A DNA stretch of 64,000 bases, from positions 1 to 64,000 of the forward strand of contig CAJXMD010000003.1 in NCBI GenBank assembly GCA_913056165.1, given 5' to 3'. A model generated the notes under the pieces. It did no database searches, was not told the DNA's origin, and worked only from the letters and a program-made list of their open reading frames with translations. Positions 1 to 9,355 of the stretch are shown piece after piece (the stretch's first letter is position 1; the number at the start of each line of letters is the position of its first letter). The DNA comes from an uncultured Halieaceae bacterium (GTDB taxonomy: Bacteria; Pseudomonadota; Gammaproteobacteria; Pseudomonadales; Halieaceae). The translations under genes and the position numbers were made by a program.

Positions 1-94
1 GTCCGCCTCTGGACAGAAAGGACGCTACCTGACGGTCCAGAGCCTGTCTCAATTCCTCTTTGGACGGAGGTTTTTTGAAGAAAGTTGCTCCCAT
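1..94 (-). CDS. N-terminus of a small unknown protein (partial)
   Basis: An open frame reads leftward from an ATG at 94 and runs off the window edge. The visible 31 residues (MGATFFKKPPSKEELRQALD, then RQVASFLSRGG) are basic and helical and resemble the start of a small regulatory or nucleic-acid-binding protein, but I do not recognise a family. A TATACT hexamer on the minus strand (108-103) ends only eight bases before the ATG, and no Shine-Dalgarno is visible, so the mRNA may be almost leaderless. The gene is divergent from the esterase gene at 199. Only the clean open frame and the divergent position support it. Confidence 0.4.
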   Translation of the reverse strand, partial: MGATFFKKPPSKEELRQALDRQVASFLSRGG

Positions 95-198
95 GGCCGA
101 CGAGTATAACCTGTCGTGAGGCCGCTTGATGGGGTCACAGCACCACTTTTTGAGTCAAATTCTGGTTTAATGGCCGGTCGATTGATTAAGGATCAGTT

Positions 199-1329
199 AT
201 GTCCACGCTGTGGCTTTTGGGCGGACTATGCGCGACTTGGCTTACCTGGTGGTGGCTAAGGGGGGAAGACCTGGCTCGGTTTGACCTTGGTCATCCCACC
301 CCACGTCCGATGACATCCACTGAGGAACAACGGTCAGCCACGCTGGCGCGCATCAACGGATTCATTCGCGCTACCAACAGCGGGTCCGTCAGTCTCAAGC
401 GGGTCAGTAGGCTGCGAGAGGTGATGGACAGCATGGGGGAGGGGGCTCAGTTGACCTCTCGTTTTGAGCCGGTATCTGATGGCGATATTCGCGGCGAGTG
501 GGTGCTGGCGCCCAACGCCGACCCAGACAAGCGGTTGCTGTATATTCATGGCGGTGGCTTCTTTGCGGGTAGCCCGAAGAGCCATCGTTTGCTTACGGAT
601 GCACTGGCAGTGAACACCGGGATGAGTGTGTTTGCGCTCGATTATCGCCTTCTTCCAGAGGCAAACCAGAAAGCTGCTATTGACGATGCCCGGCACGGGC
701 TGGCGTGGCTTGCCAAGAATGCTCCCGATAGGTCAAGCAGTGTGGCGTCGCATTTGGTTGTCGCCGGAGATTCCGCTGGTGGCAATCTCACCCTATCCTG
801 CTTGCAGTGGGCCAGAGACGAGTCCTCAGTCAACGTAGATGCGGGGATAGCGTTTTGTCCCTCTACGGACATAACTATGAGCTCTCCCTCGTTTCGTTAC
901 AACCTCGAGTCTGATCTAATCCTTGGCAAGTCGCTTCGACCCGTTCTCATGATTCCCTCGTTTCTTCGTCTGTTGGTGTTCTGGCTAATAAATCGACGAC
1001 GACCGTCTCATCCAGCCTTCTCTCCTGTCATGGGTGACCTCTCTAATTTGCCGCCTACACTGCTACAGGCCAGCACTACCGAGATGCTATTAGACGACTC
1101 CGCTCGTTATTACCACAAGGCGTGCGCTAGCGGTTCGATAGCCGAGTTTGAGCTGTACCCCGATATGGTCCACGTGTGGCATCTCTTTAGCGCTGAAATC
1201 AGCGAGGGGCGCGATGCCATTATCAGCGTCGTTCAGTTTCTGGAGCGCGTCGGCGTCCTGACGCCATCGATAACGACAGCTGACGTCTCCGCGGAGATCC
1301 CGCGCCATCACGGTGTTAATCAGGGCTAG
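199..1329 (+). CDS. alpha/beta hydrolase, HSL-type esterase
   Basis: Predicted carboxylesterase/lipase of the hormone-sensitive-lipase (bacterial family IV) type, 376 residues. The oxyanion-hole motif HGGG is at 117-120 and the nucleophile elbow GDSAGG puts the serine at 192. The acid and His of the triad lie near the C-terminus around the DMVHVWH stretch. An N-terminal hydrophobic, Trp-rich segment (about 1-20) suggests membrane attachment. AAGGA is spaced six bases before the ATG. It is followed after three bases by a PlsC-type acyltransferase, so the two are probably co-transcribed in lipid turnover. The natural substrate cannot be read from sequence. Confidence 0.85.
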   Translation: MSTLWLLGGLCATWLTWWWLRGEDLARFDLGHPTPRPMTSTEEQRSATLARINGFIRATNSGSVSLKRVSRLREVMDSMGEGAQLTSRFEPVSDGDIRGEWVLAPNADPDKRLLYIHGGGFFAGSPKSHRLLTDALAVNTGMSVFALDYRLLPEANQKAAIDDARHGLAWLAKNAPDRSSSVASHLVVAGDSAGGNLTLSCLQWARDESSVNVDAGIAFCPSTDITMSSPSFRYNLESDLILGKSLRPVLMIPSFLRLLVFWLINRRRPSHPAFSPVMGDLSNLPPTLLQASTTEMLLDDSARYYHKACASGSIAEFELYPDMVHVWHLFSAEISEGRDAIISVVQFLERVGVLTPSITTADVSAEIPRHHGVNQG

Positions 1330-1332
1330 CAC

Positions 1333-2091
1333 ATGAGAACGCTGCGTTCACTGCTGGTTTTCTCCTGGATGGTAGTAACGGTCATCCCGACCGCCACCCT
1401 GCTCATTTTTGCGGCACTTATTTTTGGCTCCGATCGTGCCTGGTGGTGGTTCGCCCAGCCCTGGCTGAGCGCGGCTATTACAGTGGTGCGTTTGATCGGT
1501 GGTGTCGATTACCGGGTAAGAGGCCTGGAAAATCTGCCTGACAGGGAGGCGCAACAGCGAGTTATTCTCTGTCCAAAGCATCAGTCGACCTGGGAAACAT
1601 TTTATTTTCCCAGCATGACTCCCTATCCGCTTGCCTATGTGTTTAAACGAGAGCTTCTTTACATCCCTTTCTTCGGCTGGGCGCTCGCCTGTCTCGATAT
1701 GGTGCACATAGATCGCAGTGCCCGGGGAGAGGCATGGGATAAGGTGGCGCGGTTGGGTACCAAACTAATGGATGCGGGGAAATGGGTCATTATGTTTCCC
1801 GAGGGAACAAGGACTCCCAGAGGCTCGCAGGAAGGCTATAAAAGCGGTGCCGCACGACTGGCTCTGGCCACTGGAGCCTGTATTATTCCAATAGCCGTCG
1901 CCTCGGGCCGGTGCTGGCCCCGAAAGTCGTTCAAGTTCATTCCGGGTGTGATTGATGTCTCGATTGGCCCGGCCCTGCATGCGTTGCCCGATGAGTCCGC
2001 GGGGGAGCTTATTGCCCGGGCCGAGGACTGGATCGAGCGCGAGATGCGCCGCATTGATCCGGATGTCTACGAGGACCATGAAATTTACTGA
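1333..2091 (+). CDS. PlsC-family 1-acylglycerol-3-phosphate acyltransferase
   Basis: A 252-residue membrane-associated acyltransferase of the PlsC/LPLAT family, expected to transfer an acyl chain to lysophosphatidate or a similar acceptor. A hydrophobic N-terminal segment (about 8-32) anchors it. The catalytic block is HQSTWE at 83-88, an HX4E version of the usual HX4D, and the substrate-binding block FPEGTR is at 155-160. Both the spacing and the second motif are normal for the family. It sits three bases behind the esterase gene. The HX4E form is known in a YihG/LCLAT-like subset, so the exact acceptor is uncertain. Confidence 0.85.
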   Translation: MRTLRSLLVFSWMVVTVIPTATLLIFAALIFGSDRAWWWFAQPWLSAAITVVRLIGGVDYRVRGLENLPDREAQQRVILCPKHQSTWETFYFPSMTPYPLAYVFKRELLYIPFFGWALACLDMVHIDRSARGEAWDKVARLGTKLMDAGKWVIMFPEGTRTPRGSQEGYKSGAARLALATGACIIPIAVASGRCWPRKSFKFIPGVIDVSIGPALHALPDESAGELIARAEDWIEREMRRIDPDVYEDHEIY

Positions 2092-2151
2092 TATGGCGCA
2101 GGGCAGAACACTGCGTCCCTTATTCACACATCGCAAAACAGGAGTTAGATC

Positions 2152-2865
2152 ATGAGCATTCAACGTCGGGAGATTCGTTACCAGCACGGGGACGTGAGCC
2201 TAAAAGGGGTAATGGTTTACGATGACTCAAGGGATGCGTCGCCGGCCGTTCTGGTCGCGCCCACCTGGGCTGGGTGCACGGCTTTTGAGGTCGAACAGGC
2301 CGAGCGATTGGCGGGTCTCGGTTATGTTGGATTTGCCATCGATATGTACGGGGATGGTGCTACCGGAGGGGACAAGGAAGAGTGCACAGCGCTGATGACG
2401 CCCGTTGTGTCAGACCGATCGCTGCTACAGGCCCGTATTGGGGCTGCGGTTGACGCCATCCGAGCAGAGCCCGAAGTTACCGGACCTACCGCCGCCATCG
2501 GTTACTGCTTTGGCGGTCTCTGCGTTCTTGATCTTGCGCGGACGCGAGACGATATCGCTGGCGTCGTCTCGTTACATGGATTGCTATCGGCGGCCGATAA
2601 CGAGACGCTGTCGAATATCACGGCGAAAGTCTTGGTGCTACACGGCTACGATGATCCTATGGTGCCGCCCGAGCAGGTGGTCGCCTTCGCAACAGAGATG
2701 AGCGCTGCGCGATGCGATTGGCAAATCCACGCGTATGGTGGGGTGTTGCACGCCTTTACAAATCCTGAAGCGAACGATCCGGATTTCGGCACTGTATACA
2801 GTGCAGCAGCAACACGGCGAGCGAATTACGCCATGGATGATTTCTTAAATGAGGTCCTGATCTGA
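2152..2865 (+). CDS. dienelactone hydrolase family protein
   Basis: A 237-residue cytosolic alpha/beta hydrolase with the dienelactone-hydrolase nucleophile motif GYCFGG, placing the catalytic cysteine at 119. An Asp in GYDDPMVPP (about 165) and a His in LHAFTNP (about 201) complete the triad. Family members hydrolyse lactones or act as general carboxymethylenebutenolidase-like esterases. No catechol-cleavage genes are nearby, so a role in chlorocatechol breakdown is not implied. Its TGA overlaps the ATG of the methyltransferase gene (TGATG at 2862-2866), which indicates translational coupling. Confidence 0.8.
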   Translation: MSIQRREIRYQHGDVSLKGVMVYDDSRDASPAVLVAPTWAGCTAFEVEQAERLAGLGYVGFAIDMYGDGATGGDKEECTALMTPVVSDRSLLQARIGAAVDAIRAEPEVTGPTAAIGYCFGGLCVLDLARTRDDIAGVVSLHGLLSAADNETLSNITAKVLVLHGYDDPMVPPEQVVAFATEMSAARCDWQIHAYGGVLHAFTNPEANDPDFGTVYSAAATRRANYAMDDFLNEVLI

Positions 2866-3485
2866 TGGGGTTCTATGATCGTCACATATTGCCGCGCTTG
2901 GTAACCTGCTGTTGCGGCACCAAGCCGGTTTTAAAACAGCGGGCGAAGGTAGTGCCGAAGGTAAAGGGGCGCGTTCTGGAGATTGGTATGGGCGCTGGCC
3001 ATAATCTGCCTTACTACGATTTTAATCAGGTCGACAGCGTCATCGGTCTCGATCCCTGTGAGACATCGTGGGAGCTGGCTCAGCCCCGGGTTCGAGCAGT
3101 GCCCTTCGAGGTCGAGTTTATGCCCGGTTCAGCAGAAGATGTTCCCCTTGAGGCAAACAGCGTTGACTCTGTCCTGCTAACGTTCTCTTTGTGCACGATC
3201 CCTCACCCCGATCGCGCTCTGGCAGAGGCTCGACGGGTTTTGAAGCCGGAGGGTAAGCTGGTCTTTTGCGAGCACGCACAGGCACCGGATGAGAATGTTG
3301 CCCGCTGGCAGGAGCGGATTAATCCGATCTGGAAGCGTCTGTTTGGCGGCTGTCACCTCAACCGAGACATAGCGGGCCTGATTGAAAGCGGGGGCTTTAT
3401 TATGGACGAGGTCGATCGCATGTATTTGCCGAACACCCCGCGTATTGCCGCCTTTAATATTTGGGGTTGCGCCAGTGCGAGCTAA
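2865..3485 (+). CDS. class I SAM-dependent methyltransferase
   Basis: A 206-residue SAM-dependent methyltransferase. Motif I appears as VLEIGMGAGHNL near residues 37-48, followed by the acidic GLDP strand and a post-motif LLTFSLCTIPHP segment. It resembles the METTL7/UbiE-like group that methylates lipids or small thiols. A conserved Cys pair (CCCGT) near the N-terminus is unusual but seen in this subgroup. It is translationally coupled to the preceding hydrolase. The substrate is unknown. Confidence 0.75.
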   Translation: MGFYDRHILPRLVTCCCGTKPVLKQRAKVVPKVKGRVLEIGMGAGHNLPYYDFNQVDSVIGLDPCETSWELAQPRVRAVPFEVEFMPGSAEDVPLEANSVDSVLLTFSLCTIPHPDRALAEARRVLKPEGKLVFCEHAQAPDENVARWQERINPIWKRLFGGCHLNRDIAGLIESGGFIMDEVDRMYLPNTPRIAAFNIWGCASAS

Positions 3486-3533
3486 AAGCCACTGACGCCT
3501 TTCTAACCACGAATCAGTCCAGCAGGGAGAAAC

Positions 3534-5066
3534 ATGCACCGACCAGAACCTGACATGAACCTGGCCGCGATGATTCTGCGGCAGGCAGATTTAAGTCACG
3601 ACAGACTCGCTTTCGCTTTTGAGGGGGAGACCTACAACTACGGGGAGTTTGCTCGCCGCGCACGAACCCGTGCAGCATTGTTCAGGAAGCAGGGGGTTTG
3701 CGTCGGCGATCGGGTCGGCTTTCTCGGTTTCAATCAGCCGGGCTTCTTTGAGACGATGATCGCTGCGAACGCACTTGGAGCGGTATTTGTCCCGCTCAAT
3801 TTCAGGCTCACCGGTGAAGAGCTGGCATTTATTATCGGTGATGCCGGCATTCACTCTCTGGTAATCGATCCCGAGTTGGTGGACGTCATCGCTTCGGTGC
3901 GAGATCGTCTACCTTGCAATGCTTACTACAGCAGTGCACATGCCGTTGATGGTTATCCAGCTTTATCGGAGCTTGCAGACACCATCGATCCGCTGCTGGA
4001 CACCGTGCCCCTGGGTGCTCATGACACCCTGCTTATTATGTACACCTCGGGCACCACTGGCTTGCCCAAGGGTGCAATGCTTACCCACGGGAATTTTCTC
4101 TGGAACAATTTCAACGCCTCCCTTGCCTTTGGCAGCACACGGGATGATGTGATGTTGAGTGCTGCCCCTCTGTTCCACATTGGAGGCCTCAATACAGGGG
4201 TGTTTAGCTCACTTCAGCAGGGCAACCCGATAATTATGACCCGGCATTTTGATCCTGGCTTGACTCTCGAGCTGATAGAAAAGCATCGGGTCACTCATAT
4301 GTTTGGCGCACCCGCTATGTTTCTGTTTATGAGCCAGCATCCAACGTTTGCCTCCACGGATCTCAGCTCGATCAACTTTTTTATGGTGGGGGGAGCCCCC
4401 GTCCCCGAGCCACTGATTCACCTGTATGGTGAACGGGGTGTGCGCTTTTGTCAGGGTTACGGTTTGACTGAAACTGCACCGTTTTCGGCATTTCTGGGTC
4501 CGGATAAAGCTCTTTCAAAAATTGGTTCTGCGGGTCTACCACCAGTGTTATCAGATGTGCGTATCGTCAATGCGGATAACAAGCCTCTTGCAGCAAATGA
4601 ACGTGGTGAGATTTGTCTGCGAGGTCCCAACATTATGAAGGGCTACTGGAATCGTCCCGAAGCCACCGCTGAGGCGATCGATTCTGAGGGTTGGTTCCAC
4701 TCGGGAGATATCGGGTACTTGGATGAAGAGGGTTTTCTCTACATCTGCGATAGGGTGAAAGATATGGTTATCTCGGGCGGGGAGAATGTGTACCCCGCCG
4801 AAGTCGAGAGCGTGCTGTTTGCCCATGAAGCGATTGCTGAAGTGGCGATTATCGGATTGCCCGATGAGAAGTGGGGCGAGGCAGTGACGGCGGTGGTTGC
4901 CCTCAATGAGGGTCAAACACTTACCCTTGAAGCCATAAGAGAGTTCGCTTCAGATAAGCTGGCTAAATACAAGCTTCCCATTCGCTTACACCTGATCGAT
5001 GCGCTGCCACGTAACCCTGCGGGCAAGATCTTGAAGTTCAAACTTCGGGAAGATCTCCAGTCATAA
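3534..5066 (+). CDS. acyl-CoA synthetase (AMP-forming)
   Basis: A 510-residue ANL-superfamily ligase that activates a carboxylic acid to its acyl-CoA through an acyl-adenylate. It has the P-loop-like signature YTSGTTGLPKG (about 170-180), the GYGLTE adenine-binding motif, GWFHSGDIG with the ribose-binding Asp, the hinge DRVKDMVISGGENVYP, and the C-terminal catalytic Lys in NPAGKIL. Start 3534 is preceded by GGGAG at a good distance; an ATG at 3555 is an alternative. Family resemblance is to medium/long-chain fatty-acid ligases. It is part of the same + strand lipid-related run. Confidence 0.85.
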   Translation: MHRPEPDMNLAAMILRQADLSHDRLAFAFEGETYNYGEFARRARTRAALFRKQGVCVGDRVGFLGFNQPGFFETMIAANALGAVFVPLNFRLTGEELAFIIGDAGIHSLVIDPELVDVIASVRDRLPCNAYYSSAHAVDGYPALSELADTIDPLLDTVPLGAHDTLLIMYTSGTTGLPKGAMLTHGNFLWNNFNASLAFGSTRDDVMLSAAPLFHIGGLNTGVFSSLQQGNPIIMTRHFDPGLTLELIEKHRVTHMFGAPAMFLFMSQHPTFASTDLSSINFFMVGGAPVPEPLIHLYGERGVRFCQGYGLTETAPFSAFLGPDKALSKIGSAGLPPVLSDVRIVNADNKPLAANERGEICLRGPNIMKGYWNRPEATAEAIDSEGWFHSGDIGYLDEEGFLYICDRVKDMVISGGENVYPAEVESVLFAHEAIAEVAIIGLPDEKWGEAVTAVVALNEGQTLTLEAIREFASDKLAKYKLPIRLHLIDALPRNPAGKILKFKLREDLQS

Positions 5067-5103
5067 TGAATTCGCGATCAACCCGGACAAATACGGGAGT
5101 CCT

Positions 5104-5799
5104 ATGATGGGCCCTCTTGATGTCCGCGTGGCCGGACTCGCCTTGGTCTTATTTGTCGCTGGGTGCCAGTCATCAGGCCCGCCGCCAGCACGTTATGCCG
5201 CTGCCAAACCGGTCGATATGACCGGAGATTGGGAGGTTGATCATGGGCGCAGTGATAATGTTCAACGCCAACTCAACAGTCTTTTTCGCCAGCTTCAGCA
5301 GGAAATTGAACGTCGCAACCGGGCAGCCGAACGAGGACAAACCTATTCAGGTCCGCCACTTTCCTCGGGGCGAGACCTTATCGCGCTGGCTGAGATGGCC
5401 GACATCATCACCGCCCCGGAATTGCTCGAGGTTATTCAAACCGAGAATGAGATTCGTCTTAAACGGGAAAATAGCTTTGCTCTGATATGCGTGGTCGATC
5501 GACCGGCGCCAATCGTTACCAGCACGCCTTTTGGCGTTGAGCAATGCGGATGGGATGGCCATCAGCTGTTCTTCGACATCGCACTCCCTGATGGGCTGCA
5601 AATAAGACACCGGATTACCCGATCCTCTCTGGCAGATTCCCTTGTTATGCAGACGGCGGTGTACTCTCCCACGGTGAGTCAGCCGTTTACAGTAAGTAAG
5701 GTTTATAATCGTTATGACCCTTCAAAAGCTGGCTATCGCTGCACTCAAACACTCACGCGCGGCACGGTGTGCACCACCGAAGCTGCGGAATCGCAGTGA
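5104..5799 (+). CDS. putative lipoprotein of unknown function
   Basis: A 231-residue predicted outer-membrane lipoprotein. The N-terminus is a short hydrophobic signal ending in a lipobox (FVAGC, Cys about 21) followed by SSGPPP. The mature part has a Glu/Gln/Arg-rich stretch (about 55-80) and two beta-rich segments but no motif I recognise. GGGAG precedes the ATG at 5104. The last codon is followed directly by a 14-bp tandem repeat that leads to the next lipoprotein gene, so the two are likely co-translated partners. Confidence 0.6.
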   Translation: MMGPLDVRVAGLALVLFVAGCQSSGPPPARYAAAKPVDMTGDWEVDHGRSDNVQRQLNSLFRQLQQEIERRNRAAERGQTYSGPPLSSGRDLIALAEMADIITAPELLEVIQTENEIRLKRENSFALICVVDRPAPIVTSTPFGVEQCGWDGHQLFFDIALPDGLQIRHRITRSSLADSLVMQTAVYSPTVSQPFTVSKVYNRYDPSKAGYRCTQTLTRGTVCTTEAAESQ

Positions 5800-5841
5800 C
5801 TGAACCGCAATGACAGAACTGCAATGACACAACTGCAATGA
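5793..5841 (+). repeat. 14-bp tandem repeat forming a start/stop ladder
   Basis: Three and a half copies of a 14-bp unit (type GCAATGACAGAACT) begin at 5793, 5807, 5821 and 5835. Each copy carries an NTGA start/stop overlap. The stop TGA of the upstream lipoprotein (5797-5799) overlaps a GTG at 5796. Reading from there gives three linked five-codon ORFs (5796-5813, 5810-5827, 5824-5841), each stop overlapping the next start, and the last stop overlaps the ATG (5838) of the next gene. Confidence 0.85.
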
Positions 5842-6965
5842 AAAGCGGCGCGATCTTTCCAGCATTGATGCTCATCGGTCTTTTCGGCTGCGGTGGTCCA
5901 AGGCAGGTTACCTCTACCGATACGTTGCCCCCTGGACACCAGCAAGCTGTGGTAGATCGGGGAGGTTGGCCGGCGGAGAATGCAGAGGAGCGCCTCATTA
6001 CCGAGAGGGTGCCCTTCGATCTGGAAATTGGCGTCGTTGTGTTCGATGACGGCCTACAGAATCCGGACAGTCGCGATGCTCGGGATAAACTCCGTTCAGT
6101 CGAGAGTCGTCTGGCGGCGGTTTTGCTGAGGGATACATTGACCAATTCAGGTCTTTGGGGACCTGTTCGTGTCCTGCCTAGCGAGACCCAGTTCGCTGAG
6201 TTGACCATAACCGGCGAGATAGGCCATTCCGACGGAAGAGACTTGCTGGTTCACATAAGCGCGGTCGATGCGACCGGACGATCATGGGTTGATCAAACGT
6301 TCCGTGCGGTCGCTACCAGTGAGCATTATATGGAATCGGATCCAATGCCCTTTCGCGGGCTGTTCGTCGCGATTTCCAATCAGCTGCGTCGAGCGGCCGA
6401 ACAACTTTCCCCTGATGACATGCTCGGGCTCAAGGAGCTAGCGGGAATTCGCTATGCCGCAGAGTTGGCGCCTGAGCTGTACAGCGATTACGTGGAGGAT
6501 GTTGACGGTCGGTGGGCCTTGCAGCGCCTGCCTGCGTCCGACGATCCCATGCTGATGCGCATCGCGCGTATTCGAAATCAGGAGGCGTTGTTTATTGACA
6601 CGGTTGATGAGCAGTACGTGGATTTATGGGATGCGCTGGGACCCACTTACAGAATGTGGCAGCGATCAGGATATGAGCAGGCTCAGTATTTGGATGAATA
6701 CACCGCTCGCGCCTCGGCTCGGGAACTTGAGGCATCCCGGGGCAGTTTTGCTGCCATGCAACAGGTCTATTCCACGTACCGTTCTGTTCGCATACAGGAG
6801 CAGGATCTGTTTGAGTTGGCGACCGGCTTCGACAATGAAACTGCCCCAACGGTGCTGTCGGCGGGGGATCGGGTGGTTCGTTTATCAGGCACGCTGGATC
6901 AGCAGTATCAGGAGTGGCGCCAGCTCCTCGGGCAGATTTTTGTTTTGGAATACGGCCTGAAATGA
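5838..6965 (+). CDS. putative lipoprotein of unknown function
   Basis: A 375-residue predicted lipoprotein with a short signal and lipobox (LFGC, Cys about 18). The rest is a mostly helical, acidic protein with no catalytic motif I can name. It contains a beta-strand-rich part about 55-140 (GVVVFDDGL, TITGEIGHSDGRDLL) and a long helical C-terminal half. There is no Shine-Dalgarno in front of ATG 5838; initiation probably depends on re-initiation through the repeat ladder upstream. The stop overlaps the start of rlmKL (ATGA at 6962-6965). Confidence 0.6.
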   Translation: MKSGAIFPALMLIGLFGCGGPRQVTSTDTLPPGHQQAVVDRGGWPAENAEERLITERVPFDLEIGVVVFDDGLQNPDSRDARDKLRSVESRLAAVLLRDTLTNSGLWGPVRVLPSETQFAELTITGEIGHSDGRDLLVHISAVDATGRSWVDQTFRAVATSEHYMESDPMPFRGLFVAISNQLRRAAEQLSPDDMLGLKELAGIRYAAELAPELYSDYVEDVDGRWALQRLPASDDPMLMRIARIRNQEALFIDTVDEQYVDLWDALGPTYRMWQRSGYEQAQYLDEYTARASARELEASRGSFAAMQQVYSTYRSVRIQEQDLFELATGFDNETAPTVLSAGDRVVRLSGTLDQQYQEWRQLLGQIFVLEYGLK

Positions 6966-9160
6966 GCGAGCTTAAGCTCATGGCAACATGCCCAAAGGGT
7001 GTCGGCTCCTTGCTGGTACCGGAGCTTGAAGCTCTGGGGGCTACCCGGGTGCGGGAAGGTGTGGCCGGCGTCGCATTCGAGGGAAGCTTAGCTACTGCCT
7101 ATCGTGCCTGTCTGCACAGTCGATTGGCAAACAGAATATTGCTGGTGGTTTCTGAATTTGCCGCGGCCAACGCAGAAGATCTCTATCAGGGCATTGCTCA
7201 CATTTCCTGGTCCGATCATCTGGCATCCGGCAGCACTTTGAGCATCGATTTTTCCGGACGTAGCGCGGACATCCGAAACACGCAATTTGGGGCGCAAAGG
7301 TGTAAGGACGCCATTGTCGATCAGTTTCGCGCCCGGGGTTTATCGCGACCCAGCGTCGATACAAAGACGCCAGAGGTGCGCATTAATGTGCGTCTTTATC
7401 GGAGCAAGGTAACCGTATCCATTGATCTGGCAGGCGAGAGTCTTCATCGGCGCGGCTACCGCACCGATCCGGGCAAGGCTCCCCTGAAGGAAAATCTCGC
7501 GGCGGCTGTTCTGCTCCGGGCGAGCTGGCCCGATGTGATGGCGCGGGGTTTGCCTCTTATTGATCCTATGTGTGGATCGGGCACCTTGCTAATCGAGGCA
7601 GCGATGATGGCGCAGTCGGTTGCTCCCGGCCTTGGCAGAAAACGTTGGGGCTTTTTGGGTTGGGGCGGTCACAACGCCAATCAGTGGCGGGCGATTGAGA
7701 GTGATGCCAAAGATAGTATTAGCAGCGCGCCTTCTGGTCTGGAAATTCGGGGCTATGACGGGGATATTCGGGCGGTGAGGCGAGCAGAGGCTATCATTCA
7801 GGAGCTGCAACTAGGACAGCTCGTTCGGGTGAGAGCAAAAGCCCTTAATGAGCTAACGCGTCCGACTCACCGCGCCATGCCGGAAGGACTGTTGGTGTGT
7901 AATCCTCCGTGGGGGGAGCGTCTCGGTGAGGAATCAAGTCTGCGTTATCTCTATCGAGAGCTGGGTGAGTCACTTCACCGGGAGTTCCAAGGATGGCACG
8001 CTGCCATCGTCACCTCAAACATGTCTTTAGGAAAGGCGGTCGGTCTCAGGAGTCACAAACAATACGCGCTGAATAACGGAGCGTTGGATATTCAGGTCCT
8101 GCTCTTTGAGTTGAGTGAAGGTAATCGATTTCGCCACGAGCTCGATCACGCAGAGCAGGGAGCCTCGAAGGTAAGTGTCCCTAATCAGCTCCCGCCTGCA
8201 CTCTCGAATGGCGCTCAAATGTTGGCCAACCGGCTGAAGAAAAATCAGCGACGGCTGGCGCCCTGGCTCAAGAAGACCGGTGTGAGCTGTTATCGGCTGT
8301 ATGACGCAGATATGCCTGAGTATGCAGCCGCGATTGATGTCTATGAGGGTCGGGTTCATGTCGCTGAGTACGCGCCGCCCAAGTCCATCGATGCCGCTGC
8401 GGCGGAGAAACGGTTTGCCGAGGTGCTAGACGCGGTGCGCCATGTGTTTGACTTGGAGGAATCGGTGCCAGTGGCTGCCAAGCGGCGCCAGCGGCAGCGC
8501 GGTAAAGAGCAATACGAAAAATTATCGAATCGGGGAGAGCTGATTACGGTCAGGGAGGGCAGAGCCCGGCTTCTGGTGAACCTGTTTGATTATCTCGATA
8601 CTGGCTTGTTCCTTGATCATCGTCCCTTACGCTTGCGACTGGCCGAAGAAGCTGAGGGTAAGCATTTCCTGAATTTATTCTGTTATACGGGGGCCGCTAC
8701 CATTCATGCGGCGTTGGGTGGTGCGACCACATCGACCAGTGTTGATCTATCGAACACTTACCTTAGATGGCTAACTGAAAATCTGGCGCTGAATGGCTTG
8801 TCCGACCGTCAGCACAGGGTGGAGCGAGCAGATTGCCTGGAGTGGTTAAAGAGCTGCAGTCGCCAATTTGATTTGATCATGTTGGACCCACCCTCGTTTT
8901 CTAACTCAAAATCGATGGAAACCAGCTTCGATGTGGAGCGAGATCAGGAGGTTCTTCTTAATGCCGCCATGTCGGTGCTAGCGCCCGACGGAGTTCTGTA
9001 TTTTTCTACCAACCGTCGCGGCTTTCGCCTGAGCCCGGATGTTGAGCAGCGTTATGAGGTTGGGAACATCAGTCGGGACACCATCCCGATGGATTTTGAG
9101 CGCAACCGGGATATTCATCAGTGCTGGCGAATCACCCACGGAACCACACGGAATGATTAG
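6962..9160 (+). CDS. rlmKL: fused 23S rRNA G2445/G2069 methyltransferase RlmKL
   Basis: A 732-residue two-domain RNA methyltransferase. The N-terminal half has a THUMP region and the RlmL-type methyltransferase with DPMCGSG (201-207) and NPPWGER (314-320), which makes m2G2445. The C-terminal half is the RlmK-type Rossmann fold with FCYTGAA (573-579) and DPPSF (642-646), which makes m7G2069. The start at 6962 (MSELKLMATCPKG) matches family N-termini and overlaps the previous stop; the frame stays open 48 bases further upstream but that part is not family-like. Length is normal for the fused gammaproteobacterial form. Confidence 0.95.
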   Translation: MSELKLMATCPKGVGSLLVPELEALGATRVREGVAGVAFEGSLATAYRACLHSRLANRILLVVSEFAAANAEDLYQGIAHISWSDHLASGSTLSIDFSGRSADIRNTQFGAQRCKDAIVDQFRARGLSRPSVDTKTPEVRINVRLYRSKVTVSIDLAGESLHRRGYRTDPGKAPLKENLAAAVLLRASWPDVMARGLPLIDPMCGSGTLLIEAAMMAQSVAPGLGRKRWGFLGWGGHNANQWRAIESDAKDSISSAPSGLEIRGYDGDIRAVRRAEAIIQELQLGQLVRVRAKALNELTRPTHRAMPEGLLVCNPPWGERLGEESSLRYLYRELGESLHREFQGWHAAIVTSNMSLGKAVGLRSHKQYALNNGALDIQVLLFELSEGNRFRHELDHAEQGASKVSVPNQLPPALSNGAQMLANRLKKNQRRLAPWLKKTGVSCYRLYDADMPEYAAAIDVYEGRVHVAEYAPPKSIDAAAAEKRFAEVLDAVRHVFDLEESVPVAAKRRQRQRGKEQYEKLSNRGELITVREGRARLLVNLFDYLDTGLFLDHRPLRLRLAEEAEGKHFLNLFCYTGAATIHAALGGATTSTSVDLSNTYLRWLTENLALNGLSDRQHRVERADCLEWLKSCSRQFDLIMLDPPSFSNSKSMETSFDVERDQEVLLNAAMSVLAPDGVLYFSTNRRGFRLSPDVEQRYEVGNISRDTIPMDFERNRDIHQCWRITHGTTRND

Positions 9161-9355
9161 CTTCGTGGTGACTACAGAGGGCTCCAAACGACGGTGGGGG
9201 AGCCTCGTCCGTACGCCTTTTCCTTAATGAGTTGCGTAGAATTAAGTGCTATCATCCGCGGCCGAATTTTCAAACCTTCTTACTAGCGCCCCCAAAGAGC
9301 TCATGGCTCGCGATATGAGGTTGGGGCGTACGTTGGATTTTGCGGAGAGCCATTC

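Noticed and set aside
9177-9210. Inverted repeat GGCTCC...GGAGCC after rlmKL as a terminator
   Set aside because: The stem is short and the following bases lack a T-run; not strong enough to list.
9227-9286. Short ORF MSCVELSAIIRGRIFKPSY upstream of leuC as a leucine leader peptide
   Set aside because: It contains only one Leu codon, and no terminator/antiterminator pair is visible, so attenuation is not supported.
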